From: Deltaproteobacteria bacterium
GTDB taxonomy: Bacteria > Myxococcota > B64-G9
NCBI GenBank assembly: GCA_019307065.1
Contig: JAFDKH010000001.1
Coordinates: 1-64,000 of the forward strand
Direction of reading: 5' to 3'
DNA: 64,000 nt
Shown here: positions 1 to 7,382 of the stretch, in pieces
How positions within the stretch are numbered: position 1 is the first letter of the stretch
Layout of the letters: every line of letters starts with the position of its first letter
Made by a program: the position numbers and the translations under genes
Notes under the pieces: model-generated
What the model was told of the DNA's origin: nothing
The model's input: only the letters and a program-made list of their open reading frames with translations
Database searches by the model: none

Positions 1-1
1 T

Positions 2-787
2 GCCTTGTTCGAAATTGCTCTGTGTGTGGCCTTGTACCTGTCGACTCTGTTTGTCGAATTTACCCCGGCGGCCTTTGAATGGCTCGGCTGGAAACGCTGG
101 CGCAAGCTTGTCGGAACGATGACAGTCACCTTGACGATTTTCGGCCTGCTCTTGTCGACCCTGCACCAGTCGACCCTGGGGGCAATGTTCGCGGTCACGC
201 CCACAAAACTGCACCCCTTGTGGTACAGCTCATACATACCAATACACTTTTTCGTCTCGGCGGTGGCGGCCGGAATTTCAATGGTGATTTTCGAGGGCTT
301 TCTCTCGCACAAGGCCTTCCACGACCAGGTTGAAATCAGCACCGAGAAATTCGACAATTTGACCATCGGATTGGCCAAAGCCGGCGCAATCGTTCTGGCG
401 CTCTACTTTGTAATAAAGGTAATGGCTATTGCGCTGGAACAAAAATGGCATTATCTGGCTACCCCATACGGAACACTTTACCTGGTAGAGCTTCTGGGCT
501 TTGTTGCCTTGCCTTGTTACTTGTTCTTAATCGGCTACCGGGAAAGAAGAACCGGCTTAATCAGAGTTTCGGCATTGCTTACCGTAATTGGAATCATTTT
601 TAATCGCCTAAACGTTTCGATCTTCGCCTTCAATTGGCAGCTGCCGGCAGAACAGCGCTACACTCCTCACTGGATGGAAATCTGGGTAACCCTGGCCATT
701 GTAACCGCCGGAGTAGTCGCTTTTCGCTGGATTGTAAAACGCATGCCCATTCTGTACGAACACCCCGAATGGCGCGGCATGCACTAG
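2..787 (+). CDS. NrfD/HmcC-type integral membrane quinol-interacting subunit (5' end outside window)
   Basis: This is the C-terminal part of an NrfD/PsrC/HybB family polytopic membrane protein, the quinone-reactive subunit of respiratory redox complexes. Several hydrophobic helices are visible, and a segment typical of the family runs from the S-T-L-H-Q-S-T-L-G stretch into the L-H-P-L-W-Y-S-S stretch. Full family members are roughly 370-400 residues, so about 110-130 N-terminal residues lie upstream of the window. The frame is already open at base 2, so the first in-frame TTG is probably not the true start. A tiny HmcD-like gene follows 14 bp downstream, and HmcE/HmcF-like genes lie nearby on the other strand. 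I therefore read it as the HmcC-like subunit of an Hmc-type transmembrane complex. A DsrP- or other NrfD-type role is the alternative. Confidence 0.85.
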   Translation, partial: ALFEIALCVALYLSTLFVEFTPAAFEWLGWKRWRKLVGTMTVTLTIFGLLLSTLHQSTLGAMFAVTPTKLHPLWYSSYIPIHFFVSAVAAGISMVIFEGFLSHKAFHDQVEISTEKFDNLTIGLAKAGAIVLALYFVIKVMAIALEQKWHYLATPYGTLYLVELLGFVALPCYLFLIGYRERRTGLIRVSALLTVIGIIFNRLNVSIFAFNWQLPAEQRYTPHWMEIWVTLAIVTAGVVAFRWIVKRMPILYEHPEWRGMH

Positions 788-801
788 GTCAGGAGGAAGC
801 C

Positions 802-921
802 ATGCATACCTTTCAAGAATTTCTGACATCGACCAAAGGTCTTTGCTACATCCTGGCGGCTGTTTTCATGGTCGGCTTCATTCCCTTTTTCCTTTTCTTG
901 ACCGACAGAGAAAAGAAATAA
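802..921 (+). CDS. Small single-span membrane protein, HmcD-like (39 aa)
   Basis: A 39-residue protein with one hydrophobic helix (about residues 15-33), a short N-terminal amphipathic stretch and a charged T-D-R-E-K-K tail. An AGGAGG Shine-Dalgarno at 791-796 sits 5 bp before the ATG, and the gene follows the NrfD-like gene by 14 bp, so the two are surely co-transcribed. In Desulfovibrio-type hmc operons an NrfD-like HmcC is followed by a protein of about 48 residues, HmcD, and the size and position match. Assignment rests on synteny and topology because so short a sequence carries little family signal. Confidence 0.7.
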   Translation: MHTFQEFLTSTKGLCYILAAVFMVGFIPFFLFLTDREKK

Positions 922-946
922 CGGCCTAGCGGGCGCCCCGGTTCAA

Positions 947-1825
947 ATGAAAACATTTCTCGATTGTCTACCTTGTTTTCTCAAGCAAACCTTGCAGGCT
1001 TGCCGCATGATAACTTCTGACTTGGCGGTTCACCAGCGAGTTATGAAAAGGGTGCTTCGCAAGACTAGCGAGTGGTCGTTTGATCGCACACCTCCGGAAA
1101 TGGGTCAGGAGATTCACCGGATTATCAGACAAGAAACGGGTGATCCAGACCCGTATCTGGAGATCAAGAAACACTCAAATAGATTTGCGCTGGCTTTACT
1201 TCCGGGATTGAGAAAAAGAATTGAAGATGACAAGGACGCCTTTGCAACATCCGTCCGGATAGCGATCGCCGGCAATATCATGGATTTCGCTATTTCAAGC
1301 GAGCTGAGCGAGTCTGACGTTATTGATACAATTGAGGAGACGATTAATTGCCATCTGGCAAAAGACAACATCGACGAGCTGCGATCCGCAGTCAGGGCGG
1401 CCGGGACCATTCTTTATATCGCCGACAATGCCGGTGAAATTGCCCTTGACCGCTTGCTGCTCGAGCAACTTCCAATTGACAAAGTCATCTTGAGTGTCCG
1501 CGGTTCTCCGGTCATTAATGACGCCACGCTCGAGGATGCCGAAGCCGTCGGAATCACCGAACTTGTCTCCGTCATAGACAATGGCACAGATGTGCCCGGG
1601 ACGATTTTGAAAAAATGCTCGGCAAGTTTCCAGGAACATTTTCTAAGGGCTGATGTAGTCATCGCAAAGGGACAGGGTAACTACGAAACCTTGTCGGCCC
1701 AGAGCCGCGAGATCTTTTTCCTGCTCAGGGCCAAATGCCCGATCATTGCCCGAGATATTGGCTGTCAAGTGGGGGACAGCATTGCTTTTTGCAGTACGCT
1801 TGATCGGGCCGGCCCCCGGGCTTAG
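947..1825 (+). CDS. DUF89 / ARMT1-like metal-dependent phosphatase family protein
   Basis: Member of the DUF89 (damage-control phosphatase) fold family, 292 aa, the usual length of the short prokaryotic subfamily. It carries the N-terminal Cys pair C7/C10 of that subfamily, an A-G-N-I-M-D-F segment around N110, the D-N-A-G-E metal-site motif at 160-164 and a K-G-Q-G-N-Y-E motif at 241-247. The family hydrolyses phosphate esters on damaged or unwanted metabolites using Co2+, Ni2+ or Mn2+; the substrate here cannot be read from sequence. It starts 25 bp after the HmcD-like gene without a clear Shine-Dalgarno, so coupled expression is possible. It converges on the response regulator gene with 20 bp between the stops. 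Family call is firm, function open. Confidence 0.85.
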   Translation: MKTFLDCLPCFLKQTLQACRMITSDLAVHQRVMKRVLRKTSEWSFDRTPPEMGQEIHRIIRQETGDPDPYLEIKKHSNRFALALLPGLRKRIEDDKDAFATSVRIAIAGNIMDFAISSELSESDVIDTIEETINCHLAKDNIDELRSAVRAAGTILYIADNAGEIALDRLLLEQLPIDKVILSVRGSPVINDATLEDAEAVGITELVSVIDNGTDVPGTILKKCSASFQEHFLRADVVIAKGQGNYETLSAQSREIFFLLRAKCPIIARDIGCQVGDSIAFCSTLDRAGPRA

Positions 1826-1845
1826 ATCCGATAAATTCTATCCAA

Positions 1846-2229
1846 TCAAGAAGTCAGCTTCTTGACCAACTCGAGTAACTTTGTCTGGTCGATAGGTTTC
1901 TGAATATACCCATCCGGAGCGGACACCTGTTTCCGGCTGGAAATGAATTTCTCAAAAGTAGAGTCTACTCCGGTGATCATGATGATCGGAACATGCTTGC
2001 GTTCGTCGCTCTCTTTCATGTCGCGATAGAGCCGAACTCCGCTTTTTTCCGGCATGGAAACATCAAGGGTGATCAAATCCGGCAGGCCCTGGGCCATTGC
2101 GTCCAACGCCTGTTGGCCATCATTGGCCGTCTTGACCAGGTAACCGTTATCCTCGAGCATGGCGGTTATGTATTCGCGAACATCAGGTTCGTCATCGACA
2201 ACCAGGATTGTTTTTTTTTCGTCGGCCAT
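1846..2229 (-). CDS. Single-domain response regulator (CheY-like receiver)
   Basis: A 127-residue stand-alone receiver domain with an intact active site: acidic D-D pair in L-V-V-D-D-E-P-D, phospho-acceptor D in L-D-V-S-M-P, switch Thr in I-M-I-T-G, and the conserved Lys in Q-K-P-I-D. There is no output domain, so it probably acts by protein contact or as a phosphorelay intermediate. Its ATG overlaps the stop of the upstream histidine kinase by one base (TAATG), a sign of translational coupling and of a cognate pair. It closely resembles the receiver fused to the HmcF-like protein two genes upstream; shared segments include I-L-V-V-D-D-E-P-D-V and G-Y-x-x-K-P-I. The two probably arose by duplication and may share the kinase. 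Confidence 0.93.
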   Translation of the reverse strand: MADEKKTILVVDDEPDVREYITAMLEDNGYLVKTANDGQQALDAMAQGLPDLITLDVSMPEKSGVRLYRDMKESDERKHVPIIMITGVDSTFEKFISSRKQVSAPDGYIQKPIDQTKLLELVKKLTS

Positions 2230-3668
2230 TAGACACTCCTCTTCGTTTTTTGCTGCTCTGTATTTGTTTCAGAACAACCTCTCGGTAACTGAATTTTAAA
2301 AATCGTCCCCTTATTTGGCTCGGATTCCAGGACTATGCTGCCTCGATGGGCTTTGGCAATCTTGTCGGCGATGAACAACCCCAGGCCGGTACCTTCCTGT
2401 CCCTTAGATGAGAAGAACAGACTAAAGGCCTTTTCTCTGGTTTCCCGATCCATGCCGATTCCATTGTCGCTGATTGCGATCTGAACCTGCTCGGGAGTAC
2501 TGCTGGCCTTGATAACAACCTGGTGTTCGGGTTTTTTCTTGTCGACCCGGCAGGCATCCACCGAGTTCTCCAACAAATTAATAAGCAATGAGCGCAGAGC
2601 GGCCGGGTCGGCTTCGAGTTCTAAAACTTCCAGCTCAACCTCGAAAGACACTTTTACATCCAGGTCGTCTGCCTTGGCCTTGATCACCGCCAGAACTTCT
2701 TCAATCAAGTTGTGGATAGAAATGATTTCGCTGTTGAGTTGTCTCTCCTTGGCATAATAGAGGATATTGAGGACCATGTTGCGAATTCGGTCAACGTTGC
2801 GCTGAACCATCTTCCAGCCTTTTCTGGTACGCTGCTCGTTGTTCTTGTCCAGCCCGGTGTTAACCAGATACATACCCCCATCCAGGCCGGTCAGCAGACC
2901 CTTGATCCCATGCGAAACGGAACTGATCAGCAATCCGATCGATTCCAGCTGAGACTGCAACTCGCGAATCGGGGTTATGTTGGTGCTCATCTCCATGACG
3001 TGCGCGATCTTCCCATCCGCGCCCAGTAAAGGCGCTGTATAGACCAAAACGTTTTGTTCGCCGCTCTTTGATGAGACTACTTCTTCGCTGCGGTGTACCT
3101 GGCCGTCATCGAAAGACCTTTGCACTGGACAGTCCAGGCACTCCTCATCGCGATGCTTGTATATCTCGAAGCATTTACACCCCAAATGACTCCCGAAATT
3201 CTCTCGAAAACTCCGGTTGGCTTCGACAATATTGAGATCTTTGTCCTGAATCGAGATGTAGCAAGGTACATCTTCGAACAGAAGCCGGTAGCGCTCCTGG
3301 CTCTCCTTGACTTGTTTAAGCAACAGTTTAATTTCGGTAATGTCGGTAGACATCTCCAGCACGGCCCGAATCTGGCCGTCTTCATCGCGAATCGGGGTTG
3401 TATAGGTAATCACGGAAACCTGGCGGCCGTCGAGGCAGGTGACTATTTCCTCGCTATGGTGACTTTGACCGTCGCGAAAAGTCTGATCGACTGGGCATAT
3501 TTCACACTTTTCCGAGCGTTGCTTGTAAACCTGATAGCAGTAACGATTCTCGTAATCTCCAAAATCGTCGCGGAAGCGCCGGTTAGCCTCGATGATGCGA
3601 AAATCTCTGTCCTGGACGCTGCAATAGCCCGGCAGCGCCTCAAAGAATCGCTGGTATGGGTGAGTCAT
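2229..3668 (-). CDS. Double-PAS sensor histidine kinase with Cys-motif PAS domains
   Basis: Cytoplasmic sensor kinase of 479 aa with no membrane segment. Order: PAS1 (about 5-120), PAS2 (about 125-240), a HisKA-like dimerisation helix with the likely phospho-acceptor H253 in S-V-S-H-G-I-K-G, and an HATPase domain (about 350-465) with N-box L-L-E-N-S-V-D-A, G1 D-N-G-I-G-M and G2 G-T-G-L-G-L. Each PAS carries the same C-x10-C-x2-C-P pattern: C44/C55/C58 and C166/C177/C180. The motif could bind a metal or Fe-S cluster or act as a thiol switch. It lies 37 bp downstream of the HmcF-receiver fusion and overlaps the response regulator by one base. The signal is therefore likely the redox state of, or electron flow through, the Hmc-like complex (inference). 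Confidence 0.93.
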   Translation of the reverse strand: MTHPYQRFFEALPGYCSVQDRDFRIIEANRRFRDDFGDYENRYCYQVYKQRSEKCEICPVDQTFRDGQSHHSEEIVTCLDGRQVSVITYTTPIRDEDGQIRAVLEMSTDITEIKLLLKQVKESQERYRLLFEDVPCYISIQDKDLNIVEANRSFRENFGSHLGCKCFEIYKHRDEECLDCPVQRSFDDGQVHRSEEVVSSKSGEQNVLVYTAPLLGADGKIAHVMEMSTNITPIRELQSQLESIGLLISSVSHGIKGLLTGLDGGMYLVNTGLDKNNEQRTRKGWKMVQRNVDRIRNMVLNILYYAKERQLNSEIISIHNLIEEVLAVIKAKADDLDVKVSFEVELEVLELEADPAALRSLLINLLENSVDACRVDKKKPEHQVVIKASSTPEQVQIAISDNGIGMDRETREKAFSLFFSSKGQEGTGLGLFIADKIAKAHRGSIVLESEPNKGTIFKIQLPRGCSETNTEQQKTKRSV

Positions 3669-3705
3669 CCACTACCCCCTCGACTATTTCAAACGGAATA
3701 GGTAC

Positions 3706-5445
3706 CTATTCCTTGCCAAGTTCGAGAATCTTTCTGACGTTCAACAAAAGACCATCTTCATTGATCGGCTTGTCCAGATAGCCCTCGGGCCGCATGATAT
3801 CCTTGTCGTAGATCAATTTTCGCAGCTCCGGCCGGCCGGTGATGATACACACCTTTATACCTTTCAGATCAGAATTGGTTCGCATGGTTTCATAGACTTT
3901 GCCGCCATCTGTTCCCGGCATGGACAAATCGAGAGTCATCAGGTCGGGTTTTTCCTGGCGGGCCAACTCGATCCCGCGCTCGCCATCCGAAGCGGTCAGT
4001 ACTTTGGCTCCATTGTCTCCGAGCACGGCCGAGAGAAATTCAAGTACGTCGGGTTCGTCATCAACAACCAGAATCGTATAACCCTGCAAGCTGGGCGCTT
4101 CGGCAACAGCAGCGACTTGATCGACGGCCGGTTCTTCGGCCTTTTTCTCGATAACCAGCGCATCGGCCACGAGATTGACCAACTGGGTAACTTTCATATC
4201 CAGCTTGTAGTGCTTGATCAAATCGTTGAGACCGTCCTCGCAGTTGTGGCAAGAGGTCACTACAAAATCGGCCCCGGTTGCCTTGAGTTGTTCGGCCTTG
4301 ATCTTGGCTGATTTTAGACGACTGGGCGTATACTCGGACATCGACATGGCCCCGCCACCGCCGGTGCAACAGTAGTTTTCGGCCCGGTTCGGGTACATTT
4401 CCTTGAAGTCGGAAACCACCTCATTCAACAGTTCGCGCGGCTCTTCGAAAAGGCCGCAGCTGCGAGCGTTGTTGCACGAGTCATGAAATGTATACGATCC
4501 CAAGTTTTTTGATTTATCGACCTTGATACGCCCCTCTTTGATGTAGCGCTGCATGGTAATTACTGAGCTTTCCATCTCGAAATCGACATCATAGCCGGCC
4601 CAGTTGGGCCCCTCACAGCGCGTGGATCGATAGCCGTGGCCACACTCGGAAATAACCAACTTTTTACCATTCAATTCTTTGACTTTGTCATAGACCCGGC
4701 GGGCTACGGCTCCGCCAAGCTCATCGTCGCCCGAGAACAAGCCGAAGTTGGTCATGTCCCAACCTTCGGTAGGCATTGTGTAGTTCTCGCCGGCCGCCCA
4801 GAAAATCTTGGCCGCATTCGAGATCGTGCGCGGATCGTATTTCACTTCACGAGGATTTATCGTATAGACAACATCGGCGTTTTGCTTATCAATCGGAATG
4901 GCCGCAGCCGGATCGCCGACTTCGTCGACAAGCTCCTCGGACATCCACTCCAGGGTTTCGAGGTAATCTTCCTGGAGGACTCCCATCTGATTGCCGAGTT
5001 CCCACTGATCTTTTGAAACCGCGTATACGCCTTCGGGCATGATACCGACATGAACCAGCAGGCCGCGGGCCATGCGGTTGAAGGATGCAAAATCAACACC
5101 CATCGGACAATTGATTGAGCAGCGTCGGCAATTTGTACATTTTCCGAAAACGATATCTTTCAACTCCTCCAGATCTTCGTCGGTGTAGACACTGCCGGCC
5201 TTGACCCACCAGGGAAAGACCCGTCCGGTCCAGTCGTAGTGCCGCTTGAACAACTTGCGAATACGATCGGCCTTATAGGCCGGGGCAAAGGTCGGGTCGC
5301 CGGGATTGGCCAAAACATAGTGACAGGCGTCGGTGCACATCCCGCAGTGCACACACGCGGCCAGCGAGCCGACAAACTGGCGGTTGAGCTTCTGTCCCAT
5401 TCTCTCAATGACTTTCTGCGCTTTTTGCGATCTTTGCTTTGCCAT
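3706..5445 (-). CDS. hmcF: HmcF-like iron-sulfur (HdrD-type) protein fused to a CheY-like receiver domain
   Basis: 579 aa. Residues 1-455 form a heterodisulfide-reductase-D-like cytoplasmic subunit. Two [4Fe-4S] motifs are visible (C31/C34/C37/C41 and C103/C106/C109/C113), then two CCG-type segments, including D-S-C-N-N-A-R-S-C, N-Y-C-C-T-G-G-G-G and S-C-H-N-C. HmcF proteins are about 460 aa, so this part is full length. After a short Ala/Val-rich linker, residues 456-579 make a complete receiver domain with D462/D463, phospho-acceptor D506, T536 and K559 all present. I know no standard Hmc/Tmc/Dsr subunit with such a fusion. The gene sits 24 bp downstream of the cytochrome b (HmcE) gene and directly upstream of a PAS kinase. 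It may receive phosphoryl groups as well as electrons (inference). Confidence 0.9.
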   Translation of the reverse strand: MAKQRSQKAQKVIERMGQKLNRQFVGSLAACVHCGMCTDACHYVLANPGDPTFAPAYKADRIRKLFKRHYDWTGRVFPWWVKAGSVYTDEDLEELKDIVFGKCTNCRRCSINCPMGVDFASFNRMARGLLVHVGIMPEGVYAVSKDQWELGNQMGVLQEDYLETLEWMSEELVDEVGDPAAAIPIDKQNADVVYTINPREVKYDPRTISNAAKIFWAAGENYTMPTEGWDMTNFGLFSGDDELGGAVARRVYDKVKELNGKKLVISECGHGYRSTRCEGPNWAGYDVDFEMESSVITMQRYIKEGRIKVDKSKNLGSYTFHDSCNNARSCGLFEEPRELLNEVVSDFKEMYPNRAENYCCTGGGGAMSMSEYTPSRLKSAKIKAEQLKATGADFVVTSCHNCEDGLNDLIKHYKLDMKVTQLVNLVADALVIEKKAEEPAVDQVAAVAEAPSLQGYTILVVDDEPDVLEFLSAVLGDNGAKVLTASDGERGIELARQEKPDLMTLDLSMPGTDGGKVYETMRTNSDLKGIKVCIITGRPELRKLIYDKDIMRPEGYLDKPINEDGLLLNVRKILELGKE

Positions 5446-5469
5446 AGCTGATCCCTTTCCTGGCTTGCC

Positions 5470-6144
5470 TTATTTACTCTTGCGTACCATCGGGTAAATG
5501 CCCCGATAACCCATTGACTTGCCGAACCAGTAGCGCGTGAATGGGTAATACAGGTAGTGCGAAATCTTTGAAAAAGGCACATAGATCAAAAAGAAGGCCG
5601 TCAAAATAAAATAGACCAGCATAATCGTTTCACCGTTTTCCAGGCTGTTGGGTACCGCCAGGAATGCAAAGAAAAACCATGAGGTCAGCAGAATCAGCGA
5701 AAAATAGTCGTCCGGCGAACTGATCTTGCGCATTATTGGTGAGGCAGCCCGGCGGACGATACGCATCAGGCCAACGAAACAGGCAGCCCCAATCGAGATT
5801 TGCAAACCGATTACGATGAACTGATAAGTAAGCAACTGCGGCAAATAGGGGATCACAAAAGACAAGCCGATGGCCGCCACGACCCCTAGATGAAAAATCA
5901 CGAATTGTAGATACAAGAAGAGTTTTTTACGCGTACTTTCCATGGCCCAGGGCATGGCCACATTGAGCCAGGAGTAGACAATCCCCTTGGCCCTGGTTGT
6001 GCCCGGCAGGCCGGTCTTGGGCTGCCGCTCTTTGCCGCCCTTGAAGCGAAAAAGCCAGATCAAACGGATTGTATAAACAATTGCCATAATACCCAGAGCT
6101 ACTTCTTGAAGGGTGTGCTCGGCAAAATGAAGGGTCTCACTCAT
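5470..6144 (-). CDS. hmcE: HmcE-like membrane cytochrome b (NarI-type) subunit
   Basis: 224 aa with five predicted membrane helices and His residues near helix ends (for example L-H-F-A-E-H at the N-terminus, I-F-H-L-G in the middle and I-S-H-Y-L near the C-terminus) as expected for a NarI-like di-heme cytochrome b. The length matches HmcE of sulfate reducers (about 226 aa) and not the larger TmcC/DsrM proteins. It is immediately upstream of the HmcF-like gene in the same transcription direction. It would pass electrons between the membrane quinone pool (via the NrfD subunit) and the cytoplasmic Fe-S subunit. The multiheme cytochrome HmcA and the periplasmic ferredoxin HmcB are not in the window; they may precede the truncated first gene. 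Confidence 0.85.
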   Translation of the reverse strand: MSETLHFAEHTLQEVALGIMAIVYTIRLIWLFRFKGGKERQPKTGLPGTTRAKGIVYSWLNVAMPWAMESTRKKLFLYLQFVIFHLGVVAAIGLSFVIPYLPQLLTYQFIVIGLQISIGAACFVGLMRIVRRAASPIMRKISSPDDYFSLILLTSWFFFAFLAVPNSLENGETIMLVYFILTAFFLIYVPFSKISHYLYYPFTRYWFGKSMGYRGIYPMVRKSK

Positions 6145-6161
6145 TTAGGGTGCCTCCGATC

Positions 6162-6692
6162 TCAAGTCAGAGCTTCCAGGCGGGCCTGGAAAGGCATCAT
6201 GTCCCGGGGATCCGGCAGACAGAAAAAAACTTCTTTTAGTTTTGTCTGCCCCTTGACGTGCTGGTTGACTACAGCCAAGGTGACTTTGGCACACATGTCC
6301 GGGGCAACCCCGTAAAAGCCGGAACCCATAGCCGGTAAAGCCAGTTTTTCAACGCCGTGTTTTTCGGCTGTTTCTAAGACATTTTGCGCAGTCGTACGTA
6401 ACTTGCCTTCGGTGTCATCCTCTTGAAAGACCGGACCAACAGCGTGGATTATGTTTTTAGCCTTGAGTTTGCCTGCCTCGCTAACTAGAACCTGACCAAC
6501 TTCGGGCTTATCGAGTTTATCGAGTGCCTCCTGGATTTTCGGCCCGCCGCGCACCGCGATAGCATTGCCAATGCCGGTCCCGAGTTGCAAATCCGGCCGG
6601 GCATAAAAAACGAAGGCATCCACATCGATCAGGGTGATGTCGTCGCGCACCAGGCTTATCTTCGTATGGTTCACGGTTTTTTCGGTTGTCAT
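6162..6692 (-). CDS. Macrodomain protein (ADP-ribose-binding, O-acetyl-ADP-ribose deacetylase type)
   Basis: About 176 aa, a single macro domain. Visible signatures are the early D-A-F-V-F-Y-A segment, G-T-G-I-G-N-A-I-A-V-R-G-G (ligand loop), I-I-H-A-V-G-P-V-F, and P-A-M-G-S-G-F-Y-G-V (second phosphate loop). Such proteins bind ADP-ribose or hydrolyse ADP-ribosyl or O-acetyl-ADP-ribose esters. I chose the ATG at 6692 because a GGAGG lies 5-9 bp ahead of it and because the ATG at 6725 would overlap the Rrf2 stop. It follows the Rrf2 gene by 26 bp and precedes hmcE by 17 bp, so it appears to be inside the redox-regulated operon. An NAD-linked regulatory role is inference. Confidence 0.9.
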   Translation of the reverse strand: MTTEKTVNHTKISLVRDDITLIDVDAFVFYARPDLQLGTGIGNAIAVRGGPKIQEALDKLDKPEVGQVLVSEAGKLKAKNIIHAVGPVFQEDDTEGKLRTTAQNVLETAEKHGVEKLALPAMGSGFYGVAPDMCAKVTLAVVNQHVKGQTKLKEVFFCLPDPRDMMPFQARLEALT

Positions 6693-6718
6693 TCTTTCGC
6701 CTCCCGGGTCATGTTTGT

Positions 6719-7189
6719 TCAGCACTTGCCTTTCGGCCTGGCAATCTCACCATAAACTTCCTTTTCTGATTCAACGCGCGGCCAGTATTTGTCAGCCAGT
6801 TCGGCCAAGGAAAATTCTGATAATGCATTTGTGACTCGTTGGTTGATGCGTTCATACAGCCAGCGACACTCGCATTCGTCGGACAACATGCATAGCTCTG
6901 GTTGACCGACACACTCGACGACGTTAATCGGACCGATCGCGGCTTCGACAATCTGGTCGACCATGATTTGTGAAGCCGGCCTGGCCAGCATGTAACCACC
7001 GCCTTTCCCGCTGACTCCGACAATCAGCGAGGCATTTTTCAAGCTAATCGCCAGCTGTTCCATATAGCGCCGCGACATACTGGTCTCTTCAGCGATACTG
7101 CTCAGACTGACAACTTGGCTACCGTTGGTCTGTCTGACAATCGAGACCATCATTCTCAAGGCGTATCTGGCTCGTCTGGAAAGTTTCAT
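6719..7189 (-). CDS. Rrf2 family transcriptional regulator (first gene of Hmc/kinase operon)
   Basis: 156 aa. The N-terminal winged helix begins M-K-L-S-R-R-A-R-Y-A-L-R, the recognition region is S-M-S-R-R-Y-M-E-Q-L, the wing is G-K-G-G-G-Y-M-L-A-R-P, and the effector region has Cys residues in V-E-C-V-G, E-L-C-M-L and E-C-E-C-R-W. IscR, NsrR and RsrR use Cys in this region to hold an Fe-S cluster, so a redox, NO or iron signal is likely. Two 27-bp imperfect palindromes sit upstream (7225-7251 and 7263-7289), suggesting autoregulation and control of the genes downstream: macrodomain, hmcE, hmcF-receiver, PAS kinase and regulator. It is a close paralogue of the next Rrf2 gene upstream. Confidence 0.93.
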   Translation of the reverse strand: MKLSRRARYALRMMVSIVRQTNGSQVVSLSSIAEETSMSRRYMEQLAISLKNASLIVGVSGKGGGYMLARPASQIMVDQIVEAAIGPINVVECVGQPELCMLSDECECRWLYERINQRVTNALSEFSLAELADKYWPRVESEKEVYGEIARPKGKC

Positions 7190-7224
7190 GTTTGTACAAT
7201 CATTTCCCTGAGTAGCATGTCGCT

Positions 7225-7251
7225 ATACTCCTACTAAAACAATCGGAGTCG
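7225..7251. promoter_or_regulatory. Rrf2-type operator, copy 1
   Basis: A 27-bp imperfect palindrome with outer arms ATACTCC and GGAGTCG around an A/T-rich centre. It resembles the IscR/Rrf2 consensus (ATA-CTCC-GACT...AGTC-GGAG-TAT). It lies 36 bp upstream of the Rrf2 start on the minus strand and its start is 38 bp from the second copy. Confidence 0.7.
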
Positions 7252-7262
7252 GTGTAGTTCTT

Positions 7263-7289
7263 ATATTCCTATTATATCAATCGGAGTAT
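7263..7289. promoter_or_regulatory. Rrf2-type operator, copy 2
   Basis: A 27-bp palindrome with arms ATATTCC and GGAGTAT, the better-conserved of the two copies (six of seven outer positions pair). Both copies share the inner half C-A-A-T-C-G-G-A-G-T. Together they probably overlap the promoter of the Rrf2-macrodomain-hmcEF operon. Confidence 0.72.
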
Positions 7290-7382
7290 GATGTAAAGAG
7301 AAAACTCAAGCAGCCTGTAACTGCTTGATAAATAACATCAACCAGGACGACTAATCAGGGTTCACTCGAGATTTTTATTAGA

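Noticed and set aside
3093-3701. 202-codon plus-strand frame opposite the PAS kinase
   Set aside because: The minus frame is a complete kinase; the plus frame shows no domain.
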